NCBI GenBank assembly: GCA_045126355.1
Contig: JBGVOE010000006.1
Coordinates: forward strand, 1 to 10,778
Reading direction: 5' to 3'
Source of the DNA: CAZSIA01 sp045126355
GTDB lineage: Bacteria > Bacillota_I > Bacilli_A > Acholeplasmatales > Anaeroplasmataceae
DNA length: 10,778 bases
Under the pieces are notes generated by a model. That model was not told the DNA's origin and ran no database searches. It saw only the letters and a program-made list of their open reading frames with translations. Shown here piece after piece: positions 7,532 through 10,778 of this stretch. Position numbers and translations under genes: made by a program. Each line of letters opens with the position of its first letter. Position 1 is the first letter of the stretch.

Positions 7532-8593
7532 ATGAAAAGAAATTCAAATATTAAAGTTTATAATTCTTTTAAAGTAAATGGAAATGGAATTAATTTTTTT
7601 ATACCTAATGATAAAGAATTATATAAAAAAGGTAAACCTACTCATGGATTTGGTCAAATTAAATACGCAGAAGGTTCAGTATACACAGGAGAAGTATATT
7701 TTGATGGGACAAATTATCATAAATTAGGATATGGTAAACAAGAATTTACTTTCTCTGGCTTAGGTTGTGTTGATCCAGTAATAAATGAAAAAATCTATTT
7801 ATTTGTAGGTGAGTTTGATTATACAAAAACAAACTGGATATATGGAAATGGAGTACTTTATTATCGTGACCCTGAAGGTAATCCATCTCGATTTGTTAAA
7901 GGCTTTTTCTCATGCCTAGATAAAGTAGCAGAATATAAAGGAGAATTTGATTATTCTTTATTAGTAGATGGTTACAGTAAAGAAATGGAATCAGATTATG
8001 TGAAAAAATTTAGTTTGATTCAACCTGAATTAGATGATTTGAAAGACATTGTCACACCAGAGGTATTATTTATAGGTGATTCATATTTTGAATTCTTTCA
8101 CTATGAACATTTTGCAGGGGATGTATTTAAAAACATTTATGATACAACAAAATACTTAAATATTGGTGTTGGTGGAACTAAGTATTCTGACTGGATGGAA
8201 TTATTAGATAATATTACTTATTTTCCAAAATTTAAAAACATTGTTATTAATTTAGGTTTTAATGATCTTCATTATAATAAAAAGAATACTCCTACTAAAG
8301 TATTTAATATGATGGAAAGCGTGTTAAATAAATTAAATATGATGTTTGATAATCCTAATATTTATGTACTAAATGTTTGTCATTCTCCAGCTAATGTTTC
8401 TTTATTTGATAAAGAGGTTAAATATAACAAACTGTTAAATAAGTATGCAAAAAAACTAGGTATTACGATAATTGATAATAGTAAGGCGATTTATGAAAAG
8501 AACTTAACTGTAAATGTTTTTGATGATGATAAAGTTCATTTAAATCCAATAGGATATCAAATAATGATTGGTGAAATCAATAAATATTTATAA
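7532..8593 (+). CDS. MORN-repeat / SGNH (GDSL-like) hydrolase fusion protein
   Basis: Likely a serine esterase or deacylase of the SGNH superfamily with an N-terminal MORN region. Of 353 aa, residues about 36-145 contain MORN-like units (HGFGQIKYAEGSVYTGEVYFDG, broken as HGFGQIKY and YTGEVYFDG at 38-59; LGYGKQEF, VGEFDY, YGNGVLYY, YKGEFDY). Residues 176-353 form the hydrolase with all four blocks: FIGDSYF (nucleophile Ser184), IGVGGTKYSDW (Gly214), LGFNDLH (Asn244) and DDDKVHLNPIGY (Asp333, His336). There is no signal peptide, so it probably acts in the cytoplasm or at the inner membrane face, where MORN repeats in other proteins bind lipids or proteins. The start follows TAGGAG at 9 bp. It is 11 bp from the following repeat-protein gene, implying one operon. 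The substrate cannot be named. Confidence 0.85.
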   Translation: MKRNSNIKVYNSFKVNGNGINFFIPNDKELYKKGKPTHGFGQIKYAEGSVYTGEVYFDGTNYHKLGYGKQEFTFSGLGCVDPVINEKIYLFVGEFDYTKTNWIYGNGVLYYRDPEGNPSRFVKGFFSCLDKVAEYKGEFDYSLLVDGYSKEMESDYVKKFSLIQPELDDLKDIVTPEVLFIGDSYFEFFHYEHFAGDVFKNIYDTTKYLNIGVGGTKYSDWMELLDNITYFPKFKNIVINLGFNDLHYNKKNTPTKVFNMMESVLNKLNMMFDNPNIYVLNVCHSPANVSLFDKEVKYNKLLNKYAKKLGITIIDNSKAIYEKNLTVNVFDDDKVHLNPIGYQIMIGEINKYL

Positions 8594-8604
8594 AAGGTGA
8601 AAAA

Positions 8605-8946
8605 ATGTCTTATTTAAAAAATTTTAATGGTACTATTCTTCTAAGAATGGAAGATGGAGTTTTTAGAGAGTTTGATGGACAAATTAAATATTATGTTAAA
8701 GATAATAGAGTAACAGATTTCTATGGTAAAACTTTATTTTTTATAGATGGTGAAATTATTAAAGACTTTTATGGTAGAACTCTATTAAGAGTATCACGTG
8801 GTGAGATAAAAGACTTCTATGGTAAAACTCTTGCTAGATTTGATTCGTCTACAATAAAAGATTTTTACGGAAGAACAGAATATCGTATAGATGGTTTTAT
8901 GTCTAGACGTGAAATGATGGCTTTAATCGCTGTACTTTATGCTTAA
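8605..8946 (+). CDS. Small protein built of six 16-residue DFYG[K/R]T repeats
   Basis: Function unknown. Nearly the whole 113-aa protein is a tandem repeat of exact 16-residue period: units begin at residues 6 (NFNG), 22 (EFDG), 38, 54, 70 and 86 (DFYG), ending at 101. The pattern is roughly [D/E/N]-F-[Y/D/N]-G-x-[T/I], then alternating hydrophobic and polar residues, a Gly/Ser turn and [I/V]-K. That fits one beta-hairpin per unit in a solenoid or blade-like fold. The last four units alternate GKT, GRT, GKT, GRT, hinting at growth by 32-residue double units. It has no cysteine, no signal peptide and a short hydrophobic tail (MMALIAVLYA). AAAGGTGA precedes the ATG, 11 bp after the SGNH gene, so the two are likely co-translated partners. 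Confidence 0.8.
   Translation: MSYLKNFNGTILLRMEDGVFREFDGQIKYYVKDNRVTDFYGKTLFFIDGEIIKDFYGRTLLRVSRGEIKDFYGKTLARFDSSTIKDFYGRTEYRIDGFMSRREMMALIAVLYA
8620..8907 (+). repeat. Six tandem 48-bp coding repeats
   Basis: The repeat units of the small protein are 48 bp each with no indels. DNA copies differ mostly at third positions (for example the DFYG codons at 8716, 8764, 8812 and 8860), so the protein pattern has been kept while the DNA drifted. The first two copies are the most diverged. Confidence 0.8.
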
Positions 8947-8957
8947 AAATTAAACTT

Positions 8958-8986
8958 AAGAATCACTTTTAAAAGTGGTCCTTTTT
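8958..8986 (+). terminator. Intrinsic terminator of the MORN-SGNH/repeat-protein operon
   Basis: A stem of 8958-8968 with 8973-8983 (one mismatch, one G-U pair, CACTT/AAGTG core) and a 4-nt loop runs into TTTTT at 8982-8986. It begins 11 bp after the stop codon. Confidence 0.75.
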
Positions 8987-9003
8987 ATGTATAAAAATAA
9001 ATA

Positions 9004-9033
9004 TTGTTAAAAGTATAGAAAATCTTGTATAAT
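9004..9033 (+). promoter_or_regulatory. Orphan promoter reading toward the transposase 3' end
   Basis: TTGTTA (9004-9009) and a perfect TATAAT (9028-9033) are 18 bp apart. No plus-strand gene follows. Transcription from about 9040 would cross a hairpin cluster and run antisense to the transposase mRNA. Confidence 0.45.
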
Positions 9034-9139
9034 TTGGTAGTGTCAAATAATTTATGAAAAATTGAAATTTGATACTATTAAAAAATCATCCAAATAATAA
9101 TGGATGAAAAGTTAATGATCTTTGACAAAAAAGATTAAC
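9033..9139. repeat. Chain of three inverted repeats left of the transposase gene
   Basis: Hairpin 1: 16-bp stem, 9033-9048 with 9067-9082 (three G-U pairs as RNA), loop of 18 nt. Hairpin 2: perfect 7-bp stem TCATCCA (9086-9092) with TGGATGA (9101-9107), loop of 8 nt. Hairpin 3: GTTAAT (9111-9116) with ATTAAC (9134-9139) plus an inner CTTT/AAAG stem. The run could be a structured RNA following the orphan promoter, or the subterminal end of the insertion element. The left part contains GGTAGTGTCAAATAA (9036-9050), a candidate terminal repeat that cannot be tested because the other end is outside the window. Confidence 0.5.
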
Positions 9140-9141
9140 CT

Positions 9142-9160
9142 AAAAAAACCTCATCGAGGC
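9142..9160 (-). terminator. Terminator of the transposase gene
   Basis: Read on the minus strand, CCTC-GAT-GAGG (9159-9149) is followed by seven T residues (complement of 9148-9142). The stem is only 4 bp, but an outer pairing of CCTAA (9174-9170) with TTAGG (9143-9139) can extend it. It lies 22 bp past the stop codon. Confidence 0.55.
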
Positions 9161-9181
9161 TTAATTGGGTTAGGATTCATA

Positions 9182-10762
9182 TTAATTTATATATTGTTGG
9201 CTTATGTTTAAAAGCTTAATCCATTTATCTGGCATTAGGGTACATTCTTGTAATTCTTCAAGTTCGACTGGTGTTTTGTAACCCAAAGAAGAATGAGTTC
9301 TTAAGAAGTTAAAAAAGGTCACATAAAGGGTCATATAGATATTTGCACAACGGTTATTGCTATAGCCATTTGTACCATAATAATTTTGTTTATATGTACG
9401 ATTTAATCGTTCTTCAGCTTGCTTGAATGATCTATATTTCCTAGAAGTTTCATCTTTATTAGATACTCCTATAACTTGTTGTAAATCAAAGTTTATACCG
9501 TTCATGGCTAAAAATAATTGAGCGGCATTATATATTGGATTTCCATCAGTGATTAATAATAAATCATCAGGGATTTCTTCGTATTTATTTAATGCCATCA
9601 AGATTGATTCAACGGCGTTTCGAGTATCTCTATTTGGATAAATATGCCATGCTGTGATGATTTTCTTAATTGTATCTGAAAAGAAGAAAACATAGTTTTT
9701 CTTACCTGAAACATTGATATAAGTCTCGTCACCCGTTTGGATATTTCCTATATCATATTTATAGTTGGTTATTAGATATTGTGTTAGTGAAGCTGCTGCT
9801 TCAGCGTAGTTTGCGACTGTTTGATGTGATATCTTTACTCCAAATAAATCATAGATGAGTTGTGAAGTCTTTCTGGTTGATAAACCATAATTGATATAAG
9901 AGGTCAAAATAGTGCCTAAAATAAACTCGGAATGGTGAATGTTTTTTAGTTTAATTTTGGTTTGTAATTCAAATTTAGGCTTTGTTACGTCATTTAATTC
10001 AAACTTAAAACTTCTGAAACGATATCTTAATTTATCTATTCCAGTGATTGTTTTTAATGATTCATCTCCTTGTTTTTGACGCTTGAGAGAATCTTTATAA
10101 AAAGAACAATCATCATTTCTACAACGATAAACAATATATCCTGAACGATCATGATGTACATCTAATTTACTATGACAATGTGGACAATAGAAGCCTATTT
10201 CATCATACTTACGGGTATTTACCTGGAATGTATTTTGACAGGCTTTACAAAGATATTGTCCTTTGTGATTGTTATCGTAAATATATTCATTAGGAGCTCC
10301 ACAGTGAGGACATTCTCCTTTGTAAGGCAATTCTGCTTTTCTATTTACAGGTTTGATAGGTTTTCCTGTTTCATTTAAATGATTTTGATTAAGAATTTCA
10401 AAACTAGAAACCGGGGCTTTAGATTGCTCTTCTAATTCTTGTAATTCCTTACCTGTTATAGGTCTCTCGTCAACCTTAAAACCTGCGTAAGGTTCACCTT
10501 CATTTGATGGGCGTGATTGGTTATATATTGCTTTTCGTAATTTAGGATTTAGAGAATCTAAGATTTGTTTAAATTCTAAAACACATGAACAAATTTCCGA
10601 TACTTTCTTTGATAGTTCATCATTAGATAAAAGTTTTAAGATTTCATCAGGAACGGGATTCAACATCTCGATAAGATGTAAATTACTTTCAATAATATAT
10701 AAATTTAAATTAATTGAATCAATATTATTTCTTAATTGATTAAGTTGTGCTATACTTTCCAT
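9182..10762 (-). CDS. DDE-type insertion-sequence transposase with double zinc ribbons
   Basis: Catalyses DNA cutting and joining for an insertion element. The 526-aa protein appears intact. Residues about 1-75 are helical and coiled-coil-like. Two zinc ribbons follow: C151/C154 with C172/C175, and C193/C196 with C214/C219. A helix-turn-helix-like segment lies at about 293-320 (LSTRKTSQLIYDLFGVKISH). The catalytic core resembles IS6/IS240-rve-type DDE domains: Asp345 in TGDET, Asp406 in LLITDGNP, and Glu450 or Glu451 in KQAEERLNRTYK. It ends with the integrase-core motif RTHSSLGYKTPVE (488-500). The D-to-E spacing of about 43 is longer than the usual 34-35, so I do not assign it to a named IS family. 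AAAGGA precedes the ATG; only 16 bp upstream are in the window, so the element's right end and promoter are missing. Confidence 0.88.
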   Translation of the reverse strand: MESIAQLNQLRNNIDSINLNLYIIESNLHLIEMLNPVPDEILKLLSNDELSKKVSEICSCVLEFKQILDSLNPKLRKAIYNQSRPSNEGEPYAGFKVDERPITGKELQELEEQSKAPVSSFEILNQNHLNETGKPIKPVNRKAELPYKGECPHCGAPNEYIYDNNHKGQYLCKACQNTFQVNTRKYDEIGFYCPHCHSKLDVHHDRSGYIVYRCRNDDCSFYKDSLKRQKQGDESLKTITGIDKLRYRFRSFKFELNDVTKPKFELQTKIKLKNIHHSEFILGTILTSYINYGLSTRKTSQLIYDLFGVKISHQTVANYAEAAASLTQYLITNYKYDIGNIQTGDETYINVSGKKNYVFFFSDTIKKIITAWHIYPNRDTRNAVESILMALNKYEEIPDDLLLITDGNPIYNAAQLFLAMNGINFDLQQVIGVSNKDETSRKYRSFKQAEERLNRTYKQNYYGTNGYSNNRCANIYMTLYVTFFNFLRTHSSLGYKTPVELEELQECTLMPDKWIKLLNISQQYIN

Positions 10763-10778
10763 GGGTAGATTCCTTTCT

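Noticed and set aside
9122..9127. Perfect TTGACA at 9122 as a promoter -35
   Set aside because: The -10 position 17 bp downstream reads AAAACC, with no usable -10 at 16-18 bp; the match sits inside hairpin 3.
10172..10378. 68-codon plus-strand frame inside the transposase gene
   Set aside because: It is antisense to the zinc-ribbon region of an intact transposase and has no ribosome site or recognisable product.
1..10778. tRNA, rRNA, CRISPR array or known riboswitch
   Set aside because: No cloverleaf, regular spaced repeat array with spacers, or familiar riboswitch core was seen in the intergenic stretches; the repeats at 39-139 are too irregular and too close together for a CRISPR.

Overview
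The window is very AT-rich. It shows Gram-positive-style Shine-Dalgarno sites, TAA (six genes) or TAG (one gene) stop codons and TATAAT-type promoters. All tryptophans in the long ORFs are TGG and no frame needs TGA read as Trp, so code 11 fits. A lipobox lipoprotein, LamG-type surface proteins and basic C-terminal membrane tails point to a low-GC Bacillota or a related Mycoplasmatota-type lineage (for example Erysipelotrichia, RF39 or Acholeplasma/Haloplasma relatives), probably host-associated. The lineage is an inference from composition and gene content.

Layout. Positions 1-308 hold no convincing gene: a cluster of degenerate ~22-bp repeats (39-139), a strong terminator (172-201) and a likely promoter. 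Positions 309-5304 form a two-gene, co-directional surface module: a GH43 glycosidase lipoprotein, then a secreted protein with two LamG-like domains and a calcineurin-type phosphoesterase, ending in a C-terminal membrane tail. A terminator follows. Positions 5486-6226 encode an unrecognised cytoplasmic protein behind an extended -10 promoter. It converges on a minus-strand gene (6286-7422) for an M60-type metallopeptidase with a beta-trefoil-like N-terminus and no signal peptide; a shared hairpin terminator lies between them. Diverging from the peptidase gene is a two-gene unit (7532-8946): a MORN-repeat/SGNH-hydrolase fusion and a small protein that is almost entirely six copies of a 16-residue repeat. 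A terminator ends that unit. Positions 8987-9181 hold a promoter-like site and a chain of hairpins. Positions 9182-10762 (minus) encode a full-length DDE transposase with double zinc ribbons; the right end of its element lies outside the window.

How the parts may work together. The first pair looks like extracellular glycan processing: glycan cleavage, glycan binding and phosphoester removal at the cell surface. The middle genes all lack export signals and look like independent or paired accessory genes. The least explained are the MORN-SGNH/16-residue-repeat pair and the signal-less M60 peptidase encoded divergently from it. With an intact transposase on the right and transposon-end-like repeats on the left, the window reads as an accessory region flanked by mobile DNA.
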